Source of the DNA: Candidatus Uhrbacteria bacterium RIFCSPHIGHO2_02_FULL_46_47
Lineage (GTDB): Bacteria > Patescibacteriota > Patescibacteriia > GWA2-47-26
Length of the DNA: 51,632 bases
Assembly (NCBI GenBank): GCA_001790815.1
Contig: MGDU01000025.1
Location: 1 to 51,632 of the forward strand
Reading direction: 5' to 3'
The position numbers were made by a program, and so were the translations under genes. Below are positions 30,199 to 36,883 of the stretch, piece after piece. Numbering within the stretch: position 1 is the first letter of the stretch; each line of letters opens with the position of its first letter. The notes under the pieces are model-generated. The model was not told the DNA's origin, ran no database searches, and was given only the letters and a program-made list of their open reading frames with translations.

Positions 30199-31593
30199 AT
30201 GAACAAGAAATTACTAAAATACATATTGAGCCAGGATTGGTACCGGAAAAATTTTGAAGCCACTGCTTTCGCGGATTATCAGTGGCAGGCTCTTTTGCCT
30301 TACCAAAAAAAAGATAAATTTTTTAAAGTGCGTTTGAAAGAAGCGATAATAATCGCTTCCAATTTCCAGGTCAATTGGTTTTGGAATCAGAAGGATTTGA
30401 AACGGGTCAGGGATTGGTTGGTTGCGGAAATTAAGAATGACTCCTTATTTTCTAGAAAATTGGTGCATAAATGGGAACTTCGCTTGAAGACATATCTTAA
30501 ATTATTGGAAAAAGTGAGATCCCTGGACCTGGCCAAGCTCCCGGACCCAGAACTGTTGGAAAATTTTCATTCGCTTTACGATTTTTATCTCAAAACAATA
30601 ACAGTTTCGGTAATCATCGAAGGATTTTCGCTTAACGCCGAGAAGTGGCTGGGCGGGGAATTTCAGCAATTTCTTGCCAAGAAAAAAATGGCGGAAAAAT
30701 CCCGCGAATATTTTTCTTTGCTTACGCAAACCACCAGACCATCTTTTGTCCAGGAAGCGGCCATTGCCAAAAAAAGCGGAATGAACCCCAAAAATCTTGC
30801 TGCTAATTTTTATTGGATTCATTTCAATTACTTGCACATTAAACCTTTGACCGAGACTTTTTTCAAATCATGGCGGCCTGATTCAACGCCTAATTTCAGA
30901 CAGATTAGAGAAAGGAAAAAACAACTAATGCAAAAGATTGGCTTATCAAAAGAATTGAAAAATATTTTTAACGCGGCGGATTTATTCACCTGGCTGCAAG
31001 ACCAGAGGAAAAAACATGCCCTGCTCGCCACGGAATGGATGTATGAGTTTTTATTTGAAGCCGGCAGAAGAAAAGGGGTTGCAAAAGGGCTGCTACTGCG
31101 GGCCTTGCCTCCGGAAATGGGAAAATTACTTAAAAATAGTCCGGATTACTTAAAACAACTTAAAAAAAGAATTGATCCGGTGCTTGTTTATGTAAACGAT
31201 AAGGGCCAGACTTTTGTGAGCGCCGGCAAAATCGGAGCCATAGTTTTAAAGAAGATTTATTCAGTCAAGCATCAGAGCGAATTATCTGGCGCCGCCACTT
31301 TTTTGGGCAAAATCAGGGGCAAGGTTAAGATTGTAAGCAGTGTTAAGGACATGGCAAGATTTAGACAGGGGAATATCTTGGTTGCATCAATGACTCGGCC
31401 GGAGTTTATTCCTATTTTAGCAAAAGCCGCCGCGATTGTGACAGACGAGGGTGGCATTACTTCTCATGCCGCTATCATTTCTCGGGAAATGCGCAAACCG
31501 TGTATCATCGGCACCAAAATCGCCACGCGCGTGTTTAAGGATGGAGATATGGTCGAAGTAGATGCCACAAGGGGCGTGGTGAGGAAAATTTGA
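30199..31593 (+). CDS. Phosphohistidine swivel-domain protein A
   Basis: A 464-aa protein with a helical N-terminal region and a C-terminal PEP-utiliser mobile domain (about 360-464). The catalytic histidine is His423 in TDEGGITSHAAIISRE. GNILVASMTRPEFIPILAKAAA and PCIIGTKIATRVFKDGDMVEVDA complete the swivel fold. In PEP synthase or rifampin phosphotransferase this histidine is phosphorylated by an ATP-grasp domain, which is absent here. The helical part has TTRPSFVQEA and WLQDQRKKH, weak versions of motifs shared with proteins C, D and E. No PEP-binding barrel. Likely partner: the ATP module at 27601. Low-GC, Lys-rich, and free of palindromic insertions. Confidence 0.85.
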   Translation: MNKKLLKYILSQDWYRKNFEATAFADYQWQALLPYQKKDKFFKVRLKEAIIIASNFQVNWFWNQKDLKRVRDWLVAEIKNDSLFSRKLVHKWELRLKTYLKLLEKVRSLDLAKLPDPELLENFHSLYDFYLKTITVSVIIEGFSLNAEKWLGGEFQQFLAKKKMAEKSREYFSLLTQTTRPSFVQEAAIAKKSGMNPKNLAANFYWIHFNYLHIKPLTETFFKSWRPDSTPNFRQIRERKKQLMQKIGLSKELKNIFNAADLFTWLQDQRKKHALLATEWMYEFLFEAGRRKGVAKGLLLRALPPEMGKLLKNSPDYLKQLKKRIDPVLVYVNDKGQTFVSAGKIGAIVLKKIYSVKHQSELSGAATFLGKIRGKVKIVSSVKDMARFRQGNILVASMTRPEFIPILAKAAAIVTDEGGITSHAAIISREMRKPCIIGTKIATRVFKDGDMVEVDATRGVVRKI

Positions 31594-31663
31594 TATCGAA
31601 TGGTGCTGTGGATAGAGGTCTATTGACAGAAGTTTGGATATCATGTAGAGTAATATCATAAAG

Positions 31664-31703
31664 TCTCCTGCGCCTGTCCGAGAGGACAGTGTGCAGGACT
31701 TTT
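31664..31703 (+). terminator. Intrinsic terminator after swivel gene A
   Basis: AAGTCTCCTGCGCCTGTCC and GGACAGTGTGCAGGACTT form an imperfect stem, followed by TTGTTTTT. Confidence 0.8.
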
Positions 31704-31713
31704 GTTTTTATGC

Positions 31714-31719
31714 TATCAT
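31714..31719 (+). promoter_or_regulatory. -10 box close to the second NYN gene start
   Basis: TATCAT ends 9 nt before the ATG at 31729; it fits the leaderless pattern of this genome. No clear -35 box; the terminator T-run overlaps that position. Confidence 0.5.
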
Positions 31720-31728
31720 AGGCCTACT

Positions 31729-32385
31729 ATGACAACAGCTCCTTTCGGGCGAGTGCATCTGTACCTTGATGGCGGGAATTTTCATCATCTGGTACTGAAA
31801 CGGCTACATGTGCATGAGCTCGATTTTTCTTTTGACCAATTTGCTCATTTCCTTGCTAACGGGAGGGTGGTTACAGGAAAACGATTTTATGTAGGCACAG
31901 TGCGTGAGCGCGTAGGAGATTTGAAGAGTAAGGCAACAATGGCGCGGCAAACGAAATTGTTTACAGTGCTTCACGGTCAGGGATGGGAAATTAAGACCAG
32001 TAAACTGCGCACCAGATTTGAGCATGTAGTTATTGATGAACGAGTGAAGGGCTATCAAGAACTGCGACAAAAAGGAGTTGACAAAATTGAGTATGAGCGG
32101 ACACGCGAGAAGGGGATTGATGTGAAGCTCGCCATAGATCTGATTGTTGGCGCAGTAGACAACCAATATGATACGGCGATTATTGTCAGTTCTGATGCGG
32201 ATCTGGTACCGGCAATAGATTGGATACGATACAGAATGAAAAAGAAAGTTGAGTATGTAGGATTTTCACTGACTGACAGCAGTCGTCCGGAAGAAGTAAC
32301 CAGACCACTGCAGACCATGATTGCTAAATCCGATATTCAGCGTATTTTGGTGGCATCAGATTTAAGGAGATTTTTCAAAAGCTAA
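31729..32385 (+). CDS. NYN/LabA-like PIN-fold protein
   Basis: A 218-aa NYN-family protein, second in this locus and not closely similar to that at 28765. VHLYLDGGNFHHLVLKRL provides the first acidic/Asn motif, KGIDVKLAIDLIVGAVDNQ the central Asp, and AIIVSSDADLVPAIDWIR the third. I chose the ATG of MTTAPFGRVHLYL because a -10 box sits 9 nt before it; the longer frame starts in the terminator. The following swivel gene begins 19 nt after the stop, repeating the NYN/swivel pairing. Confidence 0.9.
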   Translation: MTTAPFGRVHLYLDGGNFHHLVLKRLHVHELDFSFDQFAHFLANGRVVTGKRFYVGTVRERVGDLKSKATMARQTKLFTVLHGQGWEIKTSKLRTRFEHVVIDERVKGYQELRQKGVDKIEYERTREKGIDVKLAIDLIVGAVDNQYDTAIIVSSDADLVPAIDWIRYRMKKKVEYVGFSLTDSSRPEEVTRPLQTMIAKSDIQRILVASDLRRFFKS

Positions 32386-32404
32386 AAATATACGACTTTA
32401 TAGT

Positions 32405-33496
32405 ATGGATGAGAGAATACGCGCCATGATTAGAGAGAAGTTACTCGTACGGACATGGGATCATGCTGACTCGCCGCTTTTGTGGATCGAAATGATCTTT
32501 TGGGCAGATATCAAAAAGATGAAACAATATTTCGGTTTTAGCTATGGCGGTCATTATTTTATATCCTTTAATCAGCACACGACATTCTGGAAGAATACAA
32601 AAAGTGAAGCAAGAGCTCGGCAGTTTGGAAGGAGGAAATATAATGATCCGCAATTTGTGCAATGGTATTGCCGAAAAAGCCATGCTCTTGAGAAAAAACT
32701 AGCCGCATGCGTTAAGGAATTACATTTGATCCGCCCATCAAATATTTCTAACAGTGTGCTAGTAAAATATTTTAAGAATTTTTTTGATCACTATTCCGAT
32801 CTTATGGCATTCTACCGATTTTCCAGGCCAGAATTCTATGAAAAAGCACTTGCAGATCAAGCGGTAAAGCTGGTTCTTTTAAGGGAAGTTGGTAAGCGAC
32901 GACTGGCCATGCATCATGCCTGGATGGATGCTTTTAAAGAGGCCGAGCCACTTTTTCTGGCGATTGGGAAAAAGATTAACATGTCTTCTTTGGAGGTTAA
33001 GAATTTTACTGCTCAGGAAGTCCTGATTGCTTTGCATCAAAATGTAACCCCTTACAATATAAAATCACGTCTTCATAGCTTTGAATTTTTATACAAAAAT
33101 CATTCCTATATTATCAATACTAACCTACCAAAATGGAAAGAAATGTTTCGTATGCGCGCGACGGTACAAGGTCAGCCGGCATATAATGGGAAAGTACGCG
33201 GGATTGTGCATGTGGTACAAGAATCACTCAAAGGAGTTTCAATTACACCAAAGGCATTCCCAAAGAATGCAGTGCTAGTAACGGCGATGACTTCACCAGA
33301 TATGCTGCCCATTATGAAACGTGCGCGGGCGTTTATAACTGATGAAGGCGGCATGTTGTGTCACGCCGCGATTGTGGCTCGTGAACTTAAAAAACCCTGT
33401 ATCATCGGTACCAAAATCGCCACCAAAGTGTTTCGTGATGGTCAGAAGGTAGAGGTTGATGCCACAAAAGGAATTGTGCGACTACTTAAGGAGTAA
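32405..33496 (+). CDS. Phosphohistidine swivel-domain protein B
   Basis: A 363-aa protein, the shortest of the five. The C-terminal swivel domain has His320 in TDEGGMLCHAAIVARE, then PCIIGTKIATKVFRDGQKVEVDA. The N-terminal 240 residues are helical and aromatic-rich (FWADIKKMKQYFGFSYGGHYF) but lack the DERK motif of the other members, so substrate or partner may differ. No ATP-grasp or PEP-binding domain is seen. The protein has no repeat insertion. Closely follows an NYN gene. Confidence 0.83.
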   Translation: MDERIRAMIREKLLVRTWDHADSPLLWIEMIFWADIKKMKQYFGFSYGGHYFISFNQHTTFWKNTKSEARARQFGRRKYNDPQFVQWYCRKSHALEKKLAACVKELHLIRPSNISNSVLVKYFKNFFDHYSDLMAFYRFSRPEFYEKALADQAVKLVLLREVGKRRLAMHHAWMDAFKEAEPLFLAIGKKINMSSLEVKNFTAQEVLIALHQNVTPYNIKSRLHSFEFLYKNHSYIINTNLPKWKEMFRMRATVQGQPAYNGKVRGIVHVVQESLKGVSITPKAFPKNAVLVTAMTSPDMLPIMKRARAFITDEGGMLCHAAIVARELKKPCIIGTKIATKVFRDGQKVEVDATKGIVRLLKE

Positions 33497-33624
33497 TGAG
33501 TTTTCTGCGCCCAAGGCGCATCCGCCTCGGTCGGAAAAGACGGCGACCACAGTAGTAGAGCATAGCTCACTACGTGGCAGGTCGGGTGGAGGCCTGCCCC
33601 GATACCAAAGCAAGCTTGGTACGG
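33497..33624. repeat. Hairpin-rich gap before the second PIN module
   Basis: Contains GGCAGGTCGGGTGGAGGCCTGCC, GTACCAAGCTTGCTTTGGTA-type arms (33602-33622) and other inverted repeats. No gene. It ends at the swivel 3'-end fragment. Confidence 0.65.
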
Positions 33625-33660
33625 GTGGATGCGGTAAAGGGGATTGTGCGGAAAATTTGA
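33625..33660 (+). pseudogene. Orphan 3' end of a swivel-domain gene
   Basis: Reads VDAVKGIVRKI and stop, the exact family C-terminus, without the rest of the gene. Preceded by a palindrome ending GGTACGGG, as in the fragment at 34339. Confidence 0.8.
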
Positions 33661-33685
33661 CAACGGAAATGCAGTATAGTACAGT
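33657..33685 (+). promoter_or_regulatory. Leaderless promoter of the second PIN module
   Basis: TTGACA (33657-33662) overlaps the TGA of the swivel fragment; 17-nt spacer; TACAGT (33680-33685); ATG after 9 nt. Confidence 0.85.
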
Positions 33686-33694
33686 AAATGTACT

Positions 33695-33925
33695 ATGGCG
33701 ACTCCCACTATTACTACGACCGATACAGAAATTATCATTCGGATTCCCAAGGATGCGATTGGTGCTTCTATATATTCCAAAAAGATCCCTCCCAAGAAAA
33801 AAAAAGGTGTTGATTTTAGTTATTTAATTGGTCTTTTGAAAGATGTGCCAGAATTTAAGGGGAAGACATCGGTGGAGGTTCAGCATATGATTTCGGATTT
33901 ATGGGCGAGCAAGTATTCCTCGTAG
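33695..33925 (+). CDS. Putative antitoxin of a PIN module
   Basis: A 76-aa protein: ITTTDTEIIIRIPKDAIGASI suggests a short beta-strand start, followed by a basic stretch (KKIPPKKKKG) and a helical end with VEVQHMISDLWASKYSS. I do not recognise the family. Antitoxin role is inferred from size, its 25-nt overlap with a complete PIN gene, and a leaderless promoter like that of the other TA modules here. Confidence 0.7.
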   Translation: MATPTITTTDTEIIIRIPKDAIGASIYSKKIPPKKKKGVDFSYLIGLLKDVPEFKGKTSVEVQHMISDLWASKYSS

Positions 33926-34332
33926 ATACCAATATATTCCTTGAGGTACTCCTTGAACAATCGCGCGTCAAGGAGTGTCTTTTGTTTTTTGAACGAGTGA
34001 GTCTAAGCCAGTATCGGCAGTATCGGATTGTACTTACTACTTTTTCTTTGTATTCTATAGGTCTGAAGCTCGAAAAACACAATATGCAGGAAGGATTTCG
34101 GTCATTTCTATCCGATTCTGAAAAGCATGAGTTCTTATTCGTCAGTACTGGACCGCATGAAGAAAAAGAGATTCTCACTATCTGCACAACCTACCGCTTA
34201 AGTTTTGACGATGCCCACCAATATTGGGCGGCCAAGAAACTCAACGCAAAACTAGTGAGTTTTGACACTGACTTTGATAGGACTGATCTAAAGCGATATA
34301 CACCGAAGGATATTCTCAAAGAATTGCAGTAG
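33901..34332 (+). CDS. PIN-domain toxin (VapC-like)
   Basis: A 143-aa complete PIN domain. VFLVDTNIFLEVLLEQSRVKE holds the first Asp, the central Glu is likely in the RIVLTTFSLYSIG region or just after, SFDDAHQYWAAKKLNAKLVSF provides the paired Asp, and DTDFDRTDL the last. VapC-type PIN proteins are RNases, often cutting tRNA or rRNA. Overlaps its antitoxin by 25 nt. Bracketed by swivel 3'-end fragments on both sides. Confidence 0.88.
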   Translation: MGEQVFLVDTNIFLEVLLEQSRVKECLLFFERVSLSQYRQYRIVLTTFSLYSIGLKLEKHNMQEGFRSFLSDSEKHEFLFVSTGPHEEKEILTICTTYRLSFDDAHQYWAAKKLNAKLVSFDTDFDRTDLKRYTPKDILKELQ

Positions 34333-34338
34333 TGGAGT

Positions 34339-34440
34339 TGGCAAATCATCGAGCTTGCCAAACTCCCTGCCCCGTACCTCCCGCTCTGGCGGGATGGTAC
34401 GGGGGTGGACGCGGAGCGGGGGATTGTGAGGAAGTTTTGA
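34339..34440 (+). pseudogene. Remnant: ATP-module piece, palindrome and swivel 3' end
   Basis: One open frame reads WQIIELAKL (from the ATP-module tail QIVELAKL), then a palindrome with CCCGTACC and GGTACGGG arms, then GVDAERGIVRKF and stop (swivel C-terminus). It is a second independent junction of the two dikinase halves. Confidence 0.78.
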
Positions 34441-34600
34441 TTGGGCACACATGTAAAATGTGAAGCGCTCCACAGCCTTACGGCCGTGGCATTACCATCA
34501 ACGGGTTCCGGAGCGCGGAATCCCGCACCGAAAGCCGTGGGTGTAGACCATTCATCCACGCCCTTACGGGCGTGGCTTTCTGGTGCGTGGGTAAAAAATA
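34441..34600 (-). repeat. Hairpin block resembling an IS200/IS605-type end
   Basis: On the minus strand it reads AAAGCCACGCCCGTAAGGGC and on, CACCCACGGCTTTCGGTG and CCACGGCCGTAAGGCTGTGG. Tandem foldback hairpins of this kind are typical of IS200/IS605 right ends. No tnpA or tnpB is present, so at most it is a solitary end. Confidence 0.4.
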
Positions 34601-34604
34601 TAAT

Positions 34605-34634
34605 ACAAAAATCCGCCTTTGCAATGGCGGAATT
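34605..34634 (-). terminator. Hairpin with T-run on the minus strand
   Basis: TCCGCC-TTTGCAAT-GGCGGA (34612-34631); on the minus strand it is followed by TTTTTGT. Confidence 0.6.
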
Positions 34635-34860
34635 TTGCTGTTGCAGATTACTAAACGGGAGGGGAGAATTGTCAGCCCTTCCCCTTTCCAAACAGTTAAT
34701 GCGATGGCTTCCCGCCGCGCCACTTGCCAGGTCCGTAGAAAGAACCTTCAGGGTCTCCCAATTACTGGAGCCTCGGCAGTAGTCATTGGGCTTTTCAATA
34801 GCCGAATTCCTAAGTTTTTGGCCCCGAAGCGCGCCTGTTTTACCGCAGCACTTGCCGTAT
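34632..34860 (-). other. Gene-free stretch, possible structured RNA on the minus strand
   Basis: No convincing coding frame on either strand. On the minus strand it ends in a terminator hairpin, and a TATAAT-like box lies upstream at 34915-34920. Local stems such as AGGTTC/GGACCT are visible. It does not match tmRNA, SRP RNA or RNase P RNA cores that I know. It could equally be decayed mobile-element DNA. Confidence 0.25.
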
Positions 34861-34888
34861 TTGACATAACTTTGTATCGCGGTATAAA
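34861..34888 (+). promoter_or_regulatory. Strong promoter of the regulator, GHKL and swivel-C genes
   Basis: TTGACA (34861-34866), 16-nt spacer, TATAAA (34883-34888, as TATAAAAT). The only strong promoter seen before 38481. Confidence 0.88.
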
Positions 34889-34930
34889 ATAGGGGGTGGT
34901 GATACAGATTAAAAATTATACTTAAAGAAA

Positions 34931-34959
34931 ACACTCCCATGCTTTGGAGTATGGGAGTG
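34931..34959 (+). promoter_or_regulatory. CACTCCCAT hairpin, copy 1
   Basis: CACTCCCAT and ATGGGAGTG arms around GCTTTGGAGT, in the 5' leader 12 nt before the regulator start. Nearly identical copies precede the next two genes. Confidence 0.85.
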
Positions 34960-34970
34960 CTCAAGGTCGT

Positions 34971-35282
34971 ATGGCGCGATATAAAGAAGAAAAACTGCCG
35001 TATGCGGTTCAGGATCGGCTCATGGGCATGTTTTGTGAAACGCTTTGTAAACTGAAGACGAAAAAGGCAGTTCAGGATTTTTTGAAAGATCTTCTTAATC
35101 GGCAAGAGCGCGCGATGCTGATTCGGCGTTTGCTCATTGCTGAAATGTTGCTGGATGGTTATACCTATGGAGAAATTATAAATCAGCTACATTGCGGTAC
35201 TACTACGATCGCGCGTGTGGAGCGCTGGCTTAATTTTGGGCGTGGTGGTTTTAAAAGAGCAGTGACAGCAAAGAAAAAGTAA
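34971..35282 (+). CDS. TrpR/YerC-YecD family DNA-binding regulator
   Basis: A 103-aa all-helical protein: LPYAVQDRLMGMFCETLCKLKTKKAVQDFLKDLLNRQERAML is the TrpR-like helical core, and IAEMLLDGYTYGEIINQLHCGTTTIARVERWL the helix-turn-helix. YerC/YecD proteins are TrpR-fold regulators with uncertain ligands. I chose ATG (MARYKEEKLP); an upstream TTG at 34944 would start in the hairpin. It is first in a transcript with a repeated palindrome before each gene, so it may bind that palindrome; this is inference. Confidence 0.87.
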   Translation: MARYKEEKLPYAVQDRLMGMFCETLCKLKTKKAVQDFLKDLLNRQERAMLIRRLLIAEMLLDGYTYGEIINQLHCGTTTIARVERWLNFGRGGFKRAVTAKKK

Positions 35283-35313
35283 GACACTCCCATGCTTTGG
35301 AGCATGGGAGTGA
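35283..35313 (+). promoter_or_regulatory. CACTCCCATGC hairpin, copy 2
   Basis: Perfect 11-bp arms CACTCCCATGC/GCATGGGAGTG with loop TTTGGA. Starts at the stop of the regulator gene. Confidence 0.87.
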
Positions 35314-35332
35314 TTAGCGGAAGAGGGATGTT

Positions 35333-36841
35333 GTGAAATGGATCGAGGTAACACTTATGATCAAAGGCACGATTAAAGTTACAGTGGAAAAAGGACATCT
35401 TTTAACGCTTGGCGAGCGGATGTACGCCGAATCAATTGAACTTATTCGTGAGCTCGTGAACAACGCCTACGATGCGGACGCGACCGAGGTGTATGTGACC
35501 GTAACGCCAGAGAGTGTGGTGATTGAAGATGATGGGAGCGGCATGGACGAGCAAGGGCTTGCGCAATTCTTTACCGTGGGATCAGAGGAGAAACGTATCC
35601 GTTCAGTTTCGCCAAAGCATGGGCGCAAACGCATCGGACAGTTTGGGATTGGTAAATTTGCCGCGCTTGCCGCGGCGCAGCGTTTTGTTGTAGAAAGCAA
35701 ACGCGGCAACTGGATATATTCAGTAGTGTTTGATCGTAATGAGTGGCAAAAGAGCGATCACTGGGAATTACCAATCTCCAAAGAACCGGCAACTCCGCTC
35801 CATCATGAAGGGACCAAAGTGACGTTAGCAAAACTCACCAAACAATTTAGCATGTCGGATGTGGAACGCTATCTTAAAGAGGCAGTGCCGCTCAAGGCAA
35901 AAAAATTTGCCGTGTACTTAAATGGCAAACGTATTACCGCGCGGTTTATTCCCGGCCGACGCATCTCGGTTAACATCAAAACCATGTACGGCGCGATTGA
36001 AGGCGAAATTGTGCTGGCCGTGCGTACGGGTCTTGTGGAAAAACCCGGAGTGGAGTGTAAAGTAAAACAAGCCCTTATTCGCCGCGATTTCTTTGATTTG
36101 GAGCGAACCCATACCATGGGGCTTAATCGCATTGCCGGAGAAGTGAACGCGGATTTTTTGCCAGTGCTGGGGACCCGCGACGATTTTGTGCGCGATAGTC
36201 CGGAGTTTAAATTATTTTATCAGCTTATGCGCGCGCAATTGGAAAAACTCCTTAAAGACTTAAAGCGGGAATCTGAAAAAAAACATCTGCAAAGAATTAC
36301 CGAAGAATTAAAAGAGGTGTTGAGCCGCGTCCGCTCCGCCCTTGAGCTTAATCCCGATTTGACGCCGTCGGGGCGCGCTATCGCGGCGCGGCGCAAGAGA
36401 ATCGGCACAGCAGCAGGAAGCACTATTGAAGCGCATGCGGTTCCGAGAGACGCCTCGGGGGTGGCAGAGGAGCAATCCGCGGAGGAAAAGAAGGCCGCCA
36501 AAGAAGTTAAAGAAAAGGAACAAAAGCCAAAAGAGACAGGGCCGCCTCCCCCAAAGCCAGAAGTCATCAAGCGTATCCGCCTGAAACAGCTTGGTGTTTC
36601 AGTTGCCCTCGGCGCGCTTGGTGTTGATGGACCAGAGGTTTTTTCACAAGGCAACCTTATCTATATCAATACTGACCATCCTTTGTACCAAGCGCTCTAT
36701 CGTAAAAGAGACCAATTTGAATTGCATCTGCTGCGTCTGATTACTCAAGAAATCGTAAGTATGAAAAAATTGCATTTGCGCGCCAGGGAAGCGTTTGAAT
36801 GGCAAAGTAAGCTTTTAACTGACGCAATTTGCGGTAAATAA
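35333..36841 (+). CDS. GHKL ATPase (HSP90/MutL/MORC-like) with extended C-terminus
   Basis: A 502-aa protein from GTG; an ATG at 35357 (MIKGTIKVTV) is an alternative. The Bergerat ATP fold is complete: N box ELIRELVNNAYDADATEVYV, G1 box IEDDGSGMDEQGL, then KRIGQFGIGKFAALA. A transducer-like part follows (GTKVTLAKLTKQFS, LNRIAGEVNADFLPVLGTRDDF). A charged coiled-coil-like stretch, then a Lys/Glu/Pro-rich linker (about 385-425) lead to a separate C-terminal domain. MORC-type ATPases occur in prokaryotic conflict systems, but this one sits among dikinase-like genes. No repeat insertion. Confidence 0.88.
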   Translation: MKWIEVTLMIKGTIKVTVEKGHLLTLGERMYAESIELIRELVNNAYDADATEVYVTVTPESVVIEDDGSGMDEQGLAQFFTVGSEEKRIRSVSPKHGRKRIGQFGIGKFAALAAAQRFVVESKRGNWIYSVVFDRNEWQKSDHWELPISKEPATPLHHEGTKVTLAKLTKQFSMSDVERYLKEAVPLKAKKFAVYLNGKRITARFIPGRRISVNIKTMYGAIEGEIVLAVRTGLVEKPGVECKVKQALIRRDFFDLERTHTMGLNRIAGEVNADFLPVLGTRDDFVRDSPEFKLFYQLMRAQLEKLLKDLKRESEKKHLQRITEELKEVLSRVRSALELNPDLTPSGRAIAARRKRIGTAAGSTIEAHAVPRDASGVAEEQSAEEKKAAKEVKEKEQKPKETGPPPPKPEVIKRIRLKQLGVSVALGALGVDGPEVFSQGNLIYINTDHPLYQALYRKRDQFELHLLRLITQEIVSMKKLHLRAREAFEWQSKLLTDAICGK

Positions 36842-36843
36842 AA

Positions 36844-36873
36844 ATACACTCCCATGCTTTGGAGTATGGGAGT
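36844..36873 (+). promoter_or_regulatory. CACTCCCAT hairpin, copy 3
   Basis: Same 9-bp arms and the same GCTTTGGAGT loop as copy 1. Ends 11 nt before the swivel C start. Confidence 0.85.
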
Positions 36874-36883
36874 GATGTAGTTT

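Noticed and set aside
34632-34860. tmRNA, RNase P RNA or SRP RNA
   Set aside because: None of their conserved cores is visible (no tRNA-like end with a tag frame, no GAGGAAAGTCC, no GGAAGG/AGCAGC loop).
34191-35105. 304-aa minus-strand open frame
   Set aside because: It runs antisense to the PIN toxin end and the regulator and through hairpin-rich DNA; composition is not protein-like, and the PIN, promoter and regulator evidence on the + strand is stronger.
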